Program-made: the position numbers and the translations under genes
In this document: in pieces, positions 39,401 through 48,300 of the stretch
How positions within the stretch are numbered: position 1 is the first letter of the stretch
How the letters are laid out: each line of letters begins with the position of its first letter
Assembly: GCA_022113835.1 (NCBI GenBank)
Contig: JAILWY010000013.1
Span: 15,796,001 to 15,860,000, forward strand
Source: Atopsyche davidsoni
Taxonomy: Eukaryota; Arthropoda; Insecta; Trichoptera; Hydrobiosidae
Direction: 5' to 3'
DNA: 64,000 nt
Notes under the pieces: model-generated
Databases searched by the model: none
What the model saw: the letters and a program-made list of their open reading frames with translations, nothing else
Told to the model about the DNA's origin: nothing

Positions 39401-42400
39401 CTACACCGACATCCAGTAGCGTGAGAATCTTTTGGAGAAACATATTTTTTTTTACAAATAATAAAATAAATTATCAATAATAGTTTTAACGATGACTATG
39501 TAGTGACATAGTTTTGCAAAGTAGTGTGGTTTAGTGAAAAGTATAAAGACTTTAGTGGAAACGGTAGGTAATCAAACAGATCAAAGCGTGTCAGAAATCG
39601 AAGAAAACCTGCGATCGGAGAGGTTTTTCTTATCTTTTTTTTATCTTTTTTTTTTTAAAGATTTTCTTTTTATTTAAACCCGTTGATATTAAAATTATTT
39701 TTAAAAAGTCTACGATAATCCAAACGCGGGACGTCCTTATCGGTCAATTTGCCGATCGTTGGACTTCCGAGCAACTAAAAAGATGCAGGGTTGTGACCTC
39801 CGTTTTGTATATATTCTGATGTCAGATTATGTCGACATTATTGTGGAAATCAAATAAAAATAATAAAATAACCAGCGTTTTACTATCGATCTGTATCGAG
39901 TTCGTTAATACAATAGCAGAAAATAAATCTTTATATGATTACGGTACGATACGATTTTGAATGTCCTATGGCGTAGTAGCCTTGTCGGCAAGCGCACCGG
40001 ACACCTGTGTCGCAAAAAAATTTTAGAATGGGATAAAAGTAGAATAAATCTAGGAAAACAAATGTCATAGAATTTTCAAAAATTTCACTTTTTTTTAAAT
40101 GGATTAATTGTGTAACAGCAACTGCAGAAGTTGCAGTGCGTACTTGCATGCGTGTACTAAACAGGTTGTGTGCGTTTGCCTCACCTATGAAGTAATAAGA
40201 TCAACCTACAGCCTATAATCTCCAAGGTAATCAGCACTTCAGCCGACAAACCTAGAGATCATTGTACTGCACGGTACTCTTCGTACTCTTCGGTTTGAGC
40301 CGCTCACAAGGGAATTTCAGCAGCTTTCTATAAACAACAAGTAAGAATAGCAAATTGGCTAGGATATACGAACATGTCTGTTTGTAAACGCTTCCGCTTT
40401 TTAAATGCTTCAGATTTGTCTGAAACAGTTTTCAATTTGTTCAAAATTTGAGTATTATATATTAAACCAGTCTGTTATGGATATTTTTCTACAATTCAAT
40501 ATCATTAGTTACCTATATATAATACTTCGAGAAGCAATTACTTTAGCTGTGTAAAAGTTCAAATAATTCTAGATATCTATCATTCACATGTGTTAATTGT
40601 ACATTTTTAAATAATCGAAAAATACAGATATTTTAATAAATAATTTCTTTCAAATTAAATTAGATATGGGTATCTGTATTTTTTCTCGAACCCGTGAATA
40701 TCAATTGATATATTGAAATAAACAAATTATTAATTTTTTTGGTTTCCATCAGTTTTATCTGTTTTGCAGATAAGCCAGTATTGCTTTCATCGTTAAATCT
40801 GTATTACGTACAAAAGAGTATCAGTTATACGATTTATTAAAATATTCCATTGAATAATGATTAAAATTTCATAGTTTAGTATTTCTGGGGTTATCAACTC
40901 TCGTTGTATACCTAGTAACAAACAAATTGAGTCACTTGGAAACACAAATACATAACACTGATAATGTTGAGCAAGCATCTATATGACACAGGCGTGTCAC
41001 CAAAGGACTTATCTCGATCAGTACTCGTAACCGTGACTGCTGTCATCAGTAACCCAACGAATTTTTTTTATTTAAATACACCAAAGTACAATATATTTCT
41101 GAAAAATAATTCAGCTCCGCCGGGTAAAAGATGTCTATTAAAGCTATTTGTGCAAACTTTTACACTATATATACCTACGAAAGTAAAATGTCCTCTAATA
41201 TCTATGAAACTACAAACTTCATTACTTGCCGGTGATCGTTCAACCAATCCAAAATCTGACCCATACATAAGCATATTTTATAAATACTAATTATTATTAT
41301 TAAGTATAAAATTAATCAACAGTTTGGATATTCACTAGATGAAAAATTTATTCTCTCCTATCAAATATCCTGCATTTTTTATTCTGCTTAGTCGAGAGTG
41401 CTTGCAAGTAATTATTTATTATCTAGAGTAGGTGCATTGGTTGCATACTTATTCATCAATTAAAGGGGTCGTAGCACAAGGCTGAGGTGGTTGTAAGGAT
41501 CAGGGCGCCAGGTCGTAATCTCTTAAAGTTGAGGGTTTGGATCTCGATTGTTTCCCGAAGTACAAATAGATGATTTTTCTCATCGTTTGCACAAAATTTT
41601 TCTGTTTTATCAGATATGTAAAAAATGGTATATGCGTATGCTTCATATTTTTATTTATGTAATGCTCCAGGTATAAAAAAATGTAGGGGATGAGGGGTAT
41701 ACGGAAAATACAGTTTGACCCTGTTAATAAGAAACAGGTTACTTTATGGCGCTCGCGTAATATGCGGTATCAGATTTTAGGTTCTTAATGAACAAAGCAA
41801 ACTATATCATCAGTCGGTATTTCTTTAACGACATTCCTTCACAACACGTTATGTCGTTAATACTACCGAAGTGTTTGTAGTAAAAACCTGTAGTTAAACC
41901 AGCGAACAGACAACAAATATGAATAGTCAAATGGCTATAAGATTGCGATTTTTTTGTTTTGGAAGCGCTTTTGCTTTTCAAGGGCTTATGCAGACTATTT
42001 TGAATAACATATTGTAAAAAAATATTATTTGATTAAATAAATTAATTTAAACTTGTTCTGTCATCATTGGTTAGTAAAAGTTACTGCTGTAATGTACTGA
42101 ATGTGGCAATCACATTATTAAAAAAAAATATTCTACCGCAATAACAACTCACGCAGAATATTTATAAAGCAAATTCGGAAACAATACCTCACAATAACCG
42201 CACGCCGTGTCATTTCGATACGGAGGCTTCAGACAATCACTACAGTGGTCCCCAACTCTATGTCCGCGGACACCATGGCGCACGCCGACCGTTTTACGTG
42301 TACGATCACGATAGAAAATATTTAAGTTTACAATAAAATATTGTAAAAAAAATTATATTTAGTAATTAAACAGAGAAATATGAGCGAAAAAAATTACATC

Positions 42401-45400
42401 GTAATAATTTTCAAAATAATAAGTCTTTCCAGAAAACCTGTTGAAATAGCATCTTATGGGTGGAGTTTGGTTTGTCTTCGGCTCTGTAATAACGCCCTCT
42501 AATAATGCGTTCACGATATTATTCAGATATTTTATAGAAAAGTTGCTGAATAAATATAAATCTGATATTTTTGCGGTAGTGCAAGTGAGGTGAAAGCTAT
42601 GTGAAAGTCTATCTGATATTTTTGCGGTAGTACAAGTGAGGTGAAAGACTTCTGGAATATAGTTGACATAAACAAATGTCCATTCTTGAAAAAAGCAGCA
42701 TACAAAATTAAATCGTTTTTCGGTTCTGCGAATCATTGCTTTTAACAATGAATATAAAATCAAAGTACAAATCTCGACTTACAGATGAAAATATTAATGA
42801 TTTTAAAAATCAGCCAATAAATAAAAAAAACATAAAAATTTAAATTAAATATTGTCGGTGCATTGAAATTTCAATATACTTAACCTTGACCCTAACATAT
42901 ATTTTTAGTATTCTAACCTGTTTGCAATTTTTAGCTATAGGTGTACTATTTAAAGTTACTATTAAAAATAATTATTCGTTGCATTTTTGCCCCAATTCGA
43001 CCCAATTGCCAGAATTGTTATGCTATTAGTTACTACTTATTATTTATTTTAAATAAAAATGTAAACAATTTTTTTTATATTTTATAATTATATTTTTAGA
43101 AATAAATATTTTTTGTGCATTGTATGTATTATTGACTATGTCCAACTATAAATATACCTTGAAAAAATAAATGTTGCCCACCGCCCGACCAGCATTCTAG
43201 AATGTGCTCTTGGGTGCAAAAAGGTTGGGGACCCTTGCACTAGAAGATTGGACTGAAGCCGAGCGATCAACAGACCAAGTGTTACAAAAAATTCAGTATC
43301 CGGTATTATCCAGTAGTCTCCAACCTTCGAAACCCTTCCAATTAAGCAAATGAAGTACTGTTGCTTAAACCTTTCAAACTGGAATATATTTCCACAATTC
43401 TGCCTAATTTTCCCTTAAGTTTAAATTAGTTGTGCAACGTTTTGGCTCCGGTACCTGAACTTTTTTCAAACAGTGAAAATTCATTGAAGGGGTTCCAACT
43501 TATCAAATCTTGTTCCATTTAACTCCCAATAAACATTTTTTTAACAGCAGCATCCATCCGTAAAGCAATTTTAATGCACTGTTTTAAAAAATAAAACATG
43601 ACACGAAACAACGTGTTTTCGCGGTGCACAGTTTGAACAGCACTGTTATAAATGGAAATTAGCCCAAAGTACTTGGAATTGCAAAAATGTTATCGTAAAA
43701 ATGGCACTGTCTTCTTCGGGTGTTTATTTAAAAATACAGTTAAACACTTTTTCCAAAAAATGCATAAAAAAAGCCTTTATTCGTGAAAGTTTTTCTCATA
43801 ACTATATTTTATATACAACGATTATTTTTACTAGCTCACATTGTTTATTAGCAAATAGCGGATATTCTTTTTGTCAAAAAATGGTACTTAAAATGTTTCG
43901 CAAAATTGCACTTTCATTCTTTGTTATCTACTCACGGTTTACTCACAAACTTTCATTTTACTAAAAAAGTGATTAGTCATAATGTTAAAAAAACACGGAA
44001 TCTTACTTTTTTGGTGATTGAGTAAATGCATTATCTGTAATTATAATACATCAGACTATGCACTCTGACTCAATGTTTCTTGTATTTTCGCAACGCATGG
44101 AAATATATATATTTTTTTTTGCTAAAATGATTAAATCGGCATTAGTTTTGATAATTTACTCGATGTCGAAGCCGTTTGCGGTCCACTGCGAGAGGATGGT
44201 CTTCCAACCTCTGCGTATATACATGATTTTAACAGTGTTTTTAACAGTGTAACTTCGTAGGTGGGTGAATGCTTAGATGCTTGTGTAGAAAAAAAATATC
44301 AATCATTAGTAAATCACAGAAGGGTTTATAAGGGAAGTATGCAAGGTCGCTACAGCAGATTACGGCTGCGGGTGTCGGATCGAATCTGGATGAAATACAT
44401 TTTCTCCAATATTTAAAAAAATATATAAATAGCCTCTAGATATTATTTGAAAAATTAGTTGGCCGCTTCGACCAGCGGACCGAGACGTGAATTGAGAACA
44501 TAAAATTAAAGAATAATTTAGCCGCGTTTTATTTTTGCTTTCAATAACCCACAGCCATACGTAATTTTGTAGCCAACAATCGAGCATTTATAATTTTCCG
44601 GTTTAAATATGAATGACCACAAATCATGTAAATATATTGATTATTAGATATATATTATTACATGCAAATATCGTTGAGTTATTTGTTTATTTAAAGAAAA
44701 ATTTGAAATCGCTCATGTGTTCAGGTTTGACAGACAGCGGCTCGTGGCATGTGTAACCTTAGCACATAGCGTCATCTTAGAAAATATTCAATTACTCAAA
44801 CGTTATTCTATTGTTTTTGTATATTATTCATGATATTGCAAATTATAGAGTGATTCAGTTAGTTTTTAAATTCAATAGTCACAATTTTTCATTGCTAAAA
44901 AATAACCAATAATCAGTCATAACTGTCATTAAACATTTAAAAATCGCCATTTTAGATAATGTTTTAGGTATCTGATGTTTTTCACGTGAAACGCTTAGAA
45001 AAATTCTCGATAAATATTTAAAAGGATTTTTTTCCTCATTTTATATACCTAAAATCTTATTCAGTAATCAGTTTGTTGTATCCATCTATAAAATTACACA
45101 CATAACAAAATTATCAACTGTTACGTTTTCAAATTTAAATGAGAAAAATAAAATTCAATTTAATATATAAATGTATTTTCACATATCGTGATATTTCAGC
45201 TTATATTTTATTTGAAAATTAATTTCCTCTTTTTATTGTTTTTTTTTTATTTGAATCATGCAATTATTGCAATGGCCGAAATTTTGTATAGTATGTAACT
45301 GTTTTTCACTCATTAAAAGGTTTATTATACTACTTTACTATAGTTATGTTATTTTATCCGATTACCAATCAGGATATAGACTTCCTGTACGGATAGTCAA

Positions 45401-48300
45401 ATCTTACTTCTCTAAAAAAACACACACACTACTCCATTAACATCCCGTGTAGACACTAGCACTATTTTATATGAATCGTAAATCTAAATTAATCTAAAAC
45501 GTCACTGCTTTTTAGTAACTGAGACAGAGTGGCATAGTAGATGTTCAACATAATGTCGTGTTTCCCTTGTGCTGCGAAAAAAATCCATGATTCCTCCGGT
45601 CCTTTCACATGTGAATCGATTTTCCAAAAACATATCGTAACTAAACTTGATCTGTAATATATTTTATATAAAAATTATGAATATCCTTAAGTAAACTTAT
45701 TTTTTCTGTTAGCAAATCTTACTGTTTTCAGTGTACAAAGCTAGTTAACATACACAACGTATATACTGGAAGCAACGCAAGAACTAAAAAATGTCTATAA
45801 TTTAAAAATTTCGTTTCATTAAAAAAATAACCACGAGCGTCTATCATTACTGAGCCCAAGTCTACAAAGGTCTCATTAGCTTATTATCCTAATAGATCGC
45901 CTCCGTGCTCGTATTTCTCTGCAAACGCTAGTGCTGTGTGAGTTCTGAATCTGCGAATAATGGATAAGTAGATATTCCATTTTTACATGATTGCTCACCA
46001 CTTTAGCTATACATATTAACTTGCTTGTTTTTCCTTCTACTTTTCTGTACCCTTGTTGTACAGATTTTCTTTTTTAATATCTATTCTACGAGCAGGAGAC
46101 ATCCAAAGTTACATAATCTAAAAACATGAAGTCTATAACCACGCTACTCTGTAGGAGAAGGAATCTAGAACGGGGCAAGAATATAATGACTATCTCGACT
46201 GCGTCTGGAAAGATACGCAACTGGCATTTGCCTTTTTGTATAAAGAGAAATTTCACATAAACTCCACCAAAGAAGGTATATATATATATATAATATGAAT
46301 ATAAAGATTATGTGTCTCGTCGTTAGGTTGTGAATCTGTATAAAAAGTTTATCTACCATCCTATTAAGTCTATTACAGCCTAAACAGAAAAACAGTAAAT
46401 GATACCTTCTTATAACCGGAGCTTTAATATTCGTATAATTCATGCGTTTTTATAACGTTTTTGACTATACAAATTTAAAAATATAAATTTAGTATAAATC
46501 GGTATTAGTAAAATTATGATAAAAATTAAAAATTGAATAAAGCGTCAATTGAATGTCTTCAAATCGCATTTGGACAATTATTAAAATCATCAATTTCATT
46601 CTTGTACAAATATGTATTTTTTGGTATAAAAAAAGTTTAGACGCCGCTGCTCGTACATCAGTCTCGGTACACAGACCAGTGCAGGGCAACGTCATGCCTG
46701 ACGGTAAGGTTACGTTAAGTGGGGTGCAAAGTCGGACTCAAACCTCCTCGTGGTGCATCCTGGGAGCAGACGTGCGGGACGACTATTTCTCAACTGACTG
46801 ACCGGTAGACCAATTGTCGAACCGTACGGCTGCTGCTAACCTAGCTTCGCTAGGAGAGCCGCACACGTGACCATCTTCCAAAACGCCTATATGGAAGACA
46901 CAAGTCGTGAGAGGGAGCCCCCGGATGATGAAAATCATTGGGCCCTGTCGCGCAACCCACCCAACCACACGACGTAACAGATCGTGTCTACAGGTGAATG
47001 GTACCTCTGCACTTTCGCGCATCCTGTTGAATGTTCAGGGTCCGCAACAGCGGAAGCGGAGCCTGCTCGCCAGCGTGGCTCTATCACAGATATTATTCGG
47101 CGCCGAGGTGTGGGCACCAACCATGGATATGGCCCACTACCGGAGCAAGCGAGTGTACAGTGTCTAGCGGCGCTCCGCATCATCGCATCGGGTATCGGTC
47201 GCTATCGGCCGATGCAGCGCTCGTGCTCGCGGGGATTCCGCCGATCGATCTTCTTGCAGAAGAACGGAAGGCCATCTCCGAAGACGCGCACGATAGCTAC
47301 CTGGTGAGAATAGGCCGGTCGGCAAGCGCACATTGCCCGCCTAACATGGACGACGGAGGAATTGGTCCCGTTCATGTTGGCACGCAGAACAGCCTGGGAC
47401 GCAGTCGTGGACTTCTGCGAGAAGGTCCAACGGAGGAAGGAGGAGCTGGAGAGGCCTCGACAAGCCTTTCCACCGTGATTGCGTCTACGTCTTCATACTT
47501 ACCCCCTCTACAGGAAGCATGAAGACGAAAGATATATTTTGATCATTTTTGATATATGTAAACTATAATATGCTGCCTCTTCCCCCTTTACTGGAATGCA
47601 ACATATGTTGAAGAAATGCCTGCAGGGATCTTCCCCGCAGGAACCGGTGATCCCTTTGCAGCTTCTTTTTTGTTTGATGATATTTTATTTTTTAAGGCTG
47701 TTAATGAGGAATAAAGGAAACGCCACCAGAGTTGGAAGATTACCCAGCTCCGGGGGGAACAAAATAATAATAATAAAAGGTGAATGGTGGATAACAGTTG
47801 TATCACGAACGATTCCCTCGAAATTTGGCAAAATATCCCCAACCCTTCAACGCAATCGAACTGCAAGAGGCGATCAACCACCTTCATACGACAAAACATC
47901 AGAACAAGGCTATCAGTTACAGGGTTACTGTCGAACTGGAAGCGAAAACCATCGGAGTATCTCCAACAGTCTCGCGGGGATCAAACTAGTCTAGTAAGCG
48001 GGTTACGCAGCAATATAATTTAGTTCTCAGCTTCTCGTGGGATCTTACGATGACACACAAACTACGCAAAACAAATTACAGACCCCGTAGACGTCACATG
48101 CGCAACTTTCATGTGATATTGGAAACCGGGCGCCATCTAAAAACTACGCCCGGCCACATGCCGTGAGAAAAAAAGGTCAGGTTTGACTCACCCTTCCTGC
48201 CAACAGGGACGGAGTAGGACAGGTCCTGGAACTCGATGTCCACGGGGGGACGCTCGGGCAGGTAGGACAGCTGCTTTAACACCTCGCTTCGGCCCTCCAT
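15005..48300 (-). CDS. ABCG half transporter A (ABCG1/ABCG4-like), complete coding region
   Basis: Exons in coding order: 48300-48192, 22490-22373, 21726-21537, 19245-19100, 18215-17977, 17055-16778, 16507-16339, 15761-15505 and 15424-15005. They sum to 1926 nt: 641 residues plus TAA, with every phase matching. ABCG1/4-type proteins are ATP-driven half transporters, usually moving sterols or lipids, that work as dimers. Seen: [12 protein letters not shown] start of the ATPase domain (about 20-31); Walker [10 protein letters not shown] 59-67; Q-loop Gln 105 in YIMQED; signature LSGGE 160-164; Walker B VIFLDE 180-185; D-loop GLDD; H-loop His 217; [13 protein letters not shown] linker; then a C-terminal six-helix membrane domain. 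Length is near the roughly 650-680 usual for ABCG1/4. The ATG at 48300 is the first Met in its exon, but the frame stays open upstream to the acceptor at 48321, so a few more residues from an upstream exon are possible. Tandem paralogue of transporter B; the substrate is not deducible. Confidence 0.95.
15505..15761 (-). CDS. Transporter A coding exon 8 (TM3-5 region)
   Basis: 257 nt, acceptor GTGCTTACAG, donor GTA|GTGAGT. Begins [18 protein letters not shown], an ABCG membrane-domain landmark, then [20 protein letters not shown] and further hydrophobic segments to STLNIV. In transporter B the same interval is two exons of 101 and 156 nt. Confidence 0.95.
16339..16507 (-). CDS. Transporter A coding exon 7 (TM1-2)
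   Basis: 169 nt, acceptor TTTTTCCAG, donor TTCAT|GTGAGT. Encodes [20 protein letters not shown] and a second hydrophobic stretch ending in [13 protein letters not shown]. It lies in a gap of the ORF listing but is required to keep frame; its homologue in transporter B (61279-61447) has the same length. Confidence 0.94.
16640..16686. repeat. SINE body fragment
   Basis: Reads TATGTGATTAAGCACATTTT then TTCATACATTGAAAACAATT, matching the outer part of each arm of the palindrome at 25945-26110. Lies in an intron of transporter A. Confidence 0.6.
16778..17055 (-). CDS. Transporter A coding exon 6 (linker)
   Basis: Acceptor TTATTGCAG, donor GCT|GTATGT. Encodes [20 protein letters not shown], a poorly conserved hydrophilic linker of about 50 residues, and [19 protein letters not shown] leading into the first membrane helix. 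Confidence 0.94.
17977..18215 (-). CDS. Transporter A coding exon 5 (D-loop, H-loop)
   Basis: Acceptor TTTCAACAG, donor TTTG|GTAATT. Encodes [20 protein letters not shown], the switch region [15 protein letters not shown] and the [11 protein letters not shown] to NPADF end of the ATPase domain. The residue after the switch His-Thr keeps Pro, but the usual HQPSA is HTPSA here. Confidence 0.95.
19100..19245 (-). CDS. Transporter A coding exon 4 (signature and Walker B)
   Basis: Acceptor ATGTTTCAG, donor CCAC|GTGAGT. Encodes [10 protein letters not shown], the signature [18 protein letters not shown] and Walker [11 protein letters not shown]. The split Thr codon (AC|C) is finished by the next exon. 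Confidence 0.95.
20521..20993 (+). promoter_or_regulatory. CpG-rich inverted repeat with paired CCAAT boxes; possible intronic promoter
   Basis: In the intron of transporter A between coding exons 4 and 3. Arms at 20588-20633 and 20687-20734 form an imperfect inverted repeat of about 46 bp; each carries a CCAAT box (20621-20629 and, inverted, 20691-20700). About 100 bp on, TCAGTC at 20831 resembles an insect initiator, and CATAT|GTAAGT at 20993 resembles a 5' splice site on the + strand. No coding exon could be tied to it, so the reading as a promoter with a noncoding first exon is inference. A fold-back transposon is the main alternative. Confidence 0.35.
21537..21726 (-). CDS. Transporter A coding exon 3 (Q-loop)
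   Basis: 190 nt, acceptor TACTCACAG, donor GTT|GTGAGA. Encodes [20 protein letters not shown], the Q-loop segment [10 protein letters not shown] and the [15 protein letters not shown] helix. The homologous exon of transporter B (63695-63884) is also exactly 190 nt. Confidence 0.95.
21801..22122. mobile_element. hAT-type MITE with 8-bp target duplication
   Basis: A 322-bp element flanked by exact copies of CTCTAAAC (21793-21800 and 22123-22130). Its ends are inverted: CAGTGCTTCTCAAAGTGG at the left and, reversed, CAGTGGCTCTCAAACTCT at the right. Eight-bp duplications and CAGTG..CTCAAA ends are typical of hAT transposons. No transposase; it fills half of the intron between coding exons 3 and 2 of transporter A. 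Confidence 0.9.
22373..22490 (-). CDS. Transporter A coding exon 2 (Walker A)
   Basis: Acceptor ATGTTTCAG, donor ACAA|GTAAGC. Encodes [20 protein letters not shown], then Walker [13 protein letters not shown] and ILAGY. The phase (CA completing a codon begun with G) joins exactly to coding exon 1. Confidence 0.96.
23219..23684. mobile_element. pogo/Tigger-like MITE
   Basis: 466 bp bounded by TA on both sides. The ends are inverted: CAGTAAAACCACTATATAAC on the left and, reversed, CAGTAAAACCTCGATAAAAC on the right, the standard terminal sequence of pogo/Tigger elements. No open transposase frame. It contains a nine-G run near 23246 and lies in the large intron of transporter A. Confidence 0.88.
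24383..24414. repeat. Perfect 15-bp hairpin
   Basis: Arms CCGCAACGTTGAAAA and TTTTCAACGTTGCGG are exact inverses separated by TG. The loop is too small for a microRNA precursor. It may be a fold-back transposon remnant or cruciform site. Confidence 0.85.
24595..24900 (-). promoter_or_regulatory. CpG-rich patch, candidate alternative promoter/first exon of transporter A
   Basis: A GC/CpG-rich stretch in an otherwise AT-rich intron, upstream of coding exon 2 on the same strand. It contains a - strand ATG at 24634 followed by 13 codons and a strong donor ATATTT|GTGAGT at 24595. The exon would end in phase 1, which is what coding exon 2 (Walker A) needs. The product would replace the 36-residue N terminus by a short [13 protein letters not shown] leader. 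This is inference from phase and composition; transcripts are required. Confidence 0.3.
24691..24734. repeat. 10-bp tandem repeat
   Basis: About four and a half perfect units of CGCCTCTCCT (24697 phase may vary by a base), preceded by a partial TGCCTCTCCT, inside the CpG-rich patch. Confidence 0.9.
25484..25545 (+). repeat. tRNA-like SINE fragment
   Basis: Reads GACTCTTGTTTGATCCTCG, with GTTTGATCC resembling a pol III B box, preceded by GCTGACACTCGGTTGAGAGG, which resembles an A-box region. It is degenerate and no 3' tail was identified. Confidence 0.35.
25945..26110. repeat. 166-bp perfect palindrome built from two SINE bodies
   Basis: Two 83-bp arms are exact reverse complements with no spacer; the centre is GAGGGATCCCTC between 26027 and 26028. 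Each arm runs outward from the end of a tRNA T arm (ATCCCTCACAAGTCACGATG) through the SINE body seen at 486-640, so the structure is two 5'-truncated SINE copies joined head to head. I checked the arms base by base and found no mismatch. Confidence 0.95.
27201..27322. repeat. MITE copy 6 (diverged)
   Basis: Inverted ends TGATTTTTCCACG and CGTGGAAAAATCAC surround TGACTAGTTTCGCCAAC, a diverged form of the family core. Confidence 0.6.
28768..28940. repeat. MITE copy 3 with longer shared flank
   Basis: The MITE (28829-28940) reads AAATACTTGAGTGATTTTCC, then GAAAGGTTGGCGAAACCGGT. The adjacent 28768-28814 is, inverted, almost identical to 39333-39380 (core GGTGGAATTCCATTTTAAT), so the repeating unit is larger than the MITE itself. 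Confidence 0.75.
29614..29682. repeat. 69-bp fold-back
   Basis: Two 34-nt arms around one central base, matching at 31 of 34 positions. The outer ends are ATGAACGGTGGGGTA and TACCCCACCGTTCAT. The single-base loop argues against a microRNA. Confidence 0.85.
30113..30220 (+). repeat. Dispersed repeat, copy 2
   Basis: Matches 3850-3956 in blocks CTCAGAGGAGGT, GGCGACCAT, CACTGAGCATATA and GAAAATAGT. Lies in the large intron of transporter A. Similarity stops sharply on both sides, marking the repeat boundaries. Confidence 0.7.
35080..35140 (-). repeat. tRNA-derived SINE fragment, - strand
   Basis: On the - strand, TCGGTACATTGGTAACTC resembles an A-box region and CCAGTTTCGAATCTCAC a B box at tRNA-like spacing. 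A 9-bp hairpin GTACCGACG/CGTCGGTAC lies at 35120-35140. Not a full cloverleaf. Confidence 0.45.
36625..37833 (+). mobile_element. Internally deleted Helitron
   Basis: The right end is set by CCGCTAG at 37827-37833, a CTRR-type Helitron terminus followed by T, next to coding remnants of a Helitron Rep/helicase protein. The left end is less sure: TCTTCTATATATTG near 36629, preceded by A, looks like a Helitron 5' TC terminus and fits A|T insertion. No terminal inverted repeats or target duplication, as expected. About 1.2 kb, far below the several kb of an autonomous element. Confidence 0.75.
36990..37726 (+). pseudogene. Helitron Rep (HUH) fragment plus helicase C-terminal tail, broken
   Basis: Frames across the stretch carry [20 protein letters not shown], then a stop, [33 protein letters not shown] with the two-His HUH motif (HSH), and MIHGPCG. 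After a frameshift near 37385 follow [17 protein letters not shown] and [10 protein letters not shown]. The extreme C terminus of the helicase follows directly ([17 protein letters not shown], stop at 37724-37726), so the Rep tyrosine region and nearly the whole helicase are deleted. It is not functional. Confidence 0.85.
37837..37888. repeat. Stem-loop just outside the Helitron 3' end
   Basis: Arms of 22 and 23 nt, GTAATAAAATAAATAGGACG(TC) and its inverse, with a 7-nt loop GGTTAAT and one bulged base. It starts four bases after the Helitron CTAG end. Confidence 0.85.
39221..39380. repeat. MITE copy 4 with longer shared flank
   Basis: The MITE (39221-39323) has AAGTACTTTAGTGATTTTCC and its inverse end AAAAACACTCAAGTATTTT. 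Its arms include CACATGTTCGTTTTTATTTG against CAAATAAAAACGACTATGTG. The flank 39333-39380 repeats 28768-28814 in inverse orientation. Confidence 0.78.
41468..41560 (+). repeat. tRNA-like SINE fragment
   Basis: GTAGCACAAGGCTGAGGTGG and, about 60 nt later, GAGGGTTTGGATCTCG resemble A- and B-box regions of a tRNA-derived SINE. Degenerate; orientation + if real. Confidence 0.35.
42243..43237. mobile_element. hAT-like element, about 1 kb
   Basis: Ends are inverted: CAGTGGTCCCCAAC at the left and, reversed, CAAGGGTCCCCAACCTTTTT at the right, a terminal sequence common in hAT elements. No clean 8-bp duplication could be seen; both flanks share only CACTA. The interior has a 134-codon - strand open frame (42359-42763) with no recognised transposase motif. 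Confidence 0.65.
42561..42647. repeat. Direct repeat, 51-bp period
   Basis: A 36-bp unit beginning TCTGATATTTTTGCGGTAGT occurs at 42561-42596 and 42612-42647 with one mismatch, inside the hAT-like element. Confidence 0.9.
44336..44395 (+). repeat. tRNA-like SINE fragment
   Basis: GCGGGTGTCGGATCGAATCT resembles a tRNA T arm/B box, preceded by AAGGTCGCTACAGCAGATTA. No complete tRNA fold. Confidence 0.35.
46660..47520 (+). pseudogene. R1-type non-LTR retrotransposon, reverse transcriptase C-terminal relic
   Basis: Frame one reads [20 protein letters not shown] (about 47063-47125). After a frameshift another reads [17 protein letters not shown] (about 47223-47275), and a third reads [20 protein letters not shown] (47392-47451). 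These in order match the C-terminal third of R1-clade insect LINE polyproteins. At least two frameshifts separate them, and the RT catalytic core is absent. GC content is clearly higher than the flanks, as usual for such elements in AT-rich genomes. Confidence 0.7.
47530..48020 (+). other. Possible second LINE fragment / 3' tail
   Basis: A stretch with an AATAATAATAATAAAA tract at 47763 and a frame containing [20 protein letters not shown], vaguely like the start of a non-LTR reverse transcriptase. The match is weak and the region may equally be an untranslated LINE tail. Confidence 0.25.
48192..48300 (-). CDS. Transporter A coding exon 1
   Basis: Encodes [20 protein letters not shown] followed by the ABCG-typical [14 protein letters not shown], ending with the first base of a Gly/Ala codon at donor AAGG|GTGAGT. 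A 3' splice site (GTGTGCAG) sits at 48323-48321, so the exon continues 20 nt upstream as probable 5' UTR. It lies 25.7 kb from the next exon. Confidence 0.88.

Larger units (their letters stand above)
22491..48191 (-). other. 25.7-kb intron of transporter A
   Basis: Lies between coding exons 1 and 2. Besides the mobile elements and candidate alternative first exon listed separately, it has GC/CpG-rich patches at about 28290-28440 and 29390-29540 without recognised features. Long AT-rich stretches (30.6-35.0, 38.0-39.2, 40.0-42.2, 43.3-46.6 kb) show nothing I can support. No nested protein-coding gene was found. Confidence 0.75.

Noticed and set aside
40964..41290. 108-codon + strand open frame
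   Set aside because: No motif or repeat match; chance length in AT-rich DNA.
42359..42763. 134-codon - strand open frame
   Set aside because: Length inflated by the internal direct repeat; no transposase motifs seen, so not called as a gene.
47588..47899. 103-codon - strand open frame with hydrophobic Leu-rich segment
   Set aside because: Antisense to the decayed LINE area; the hydrophobic stretch comes from the AATAATAATAA tract read in reverse.
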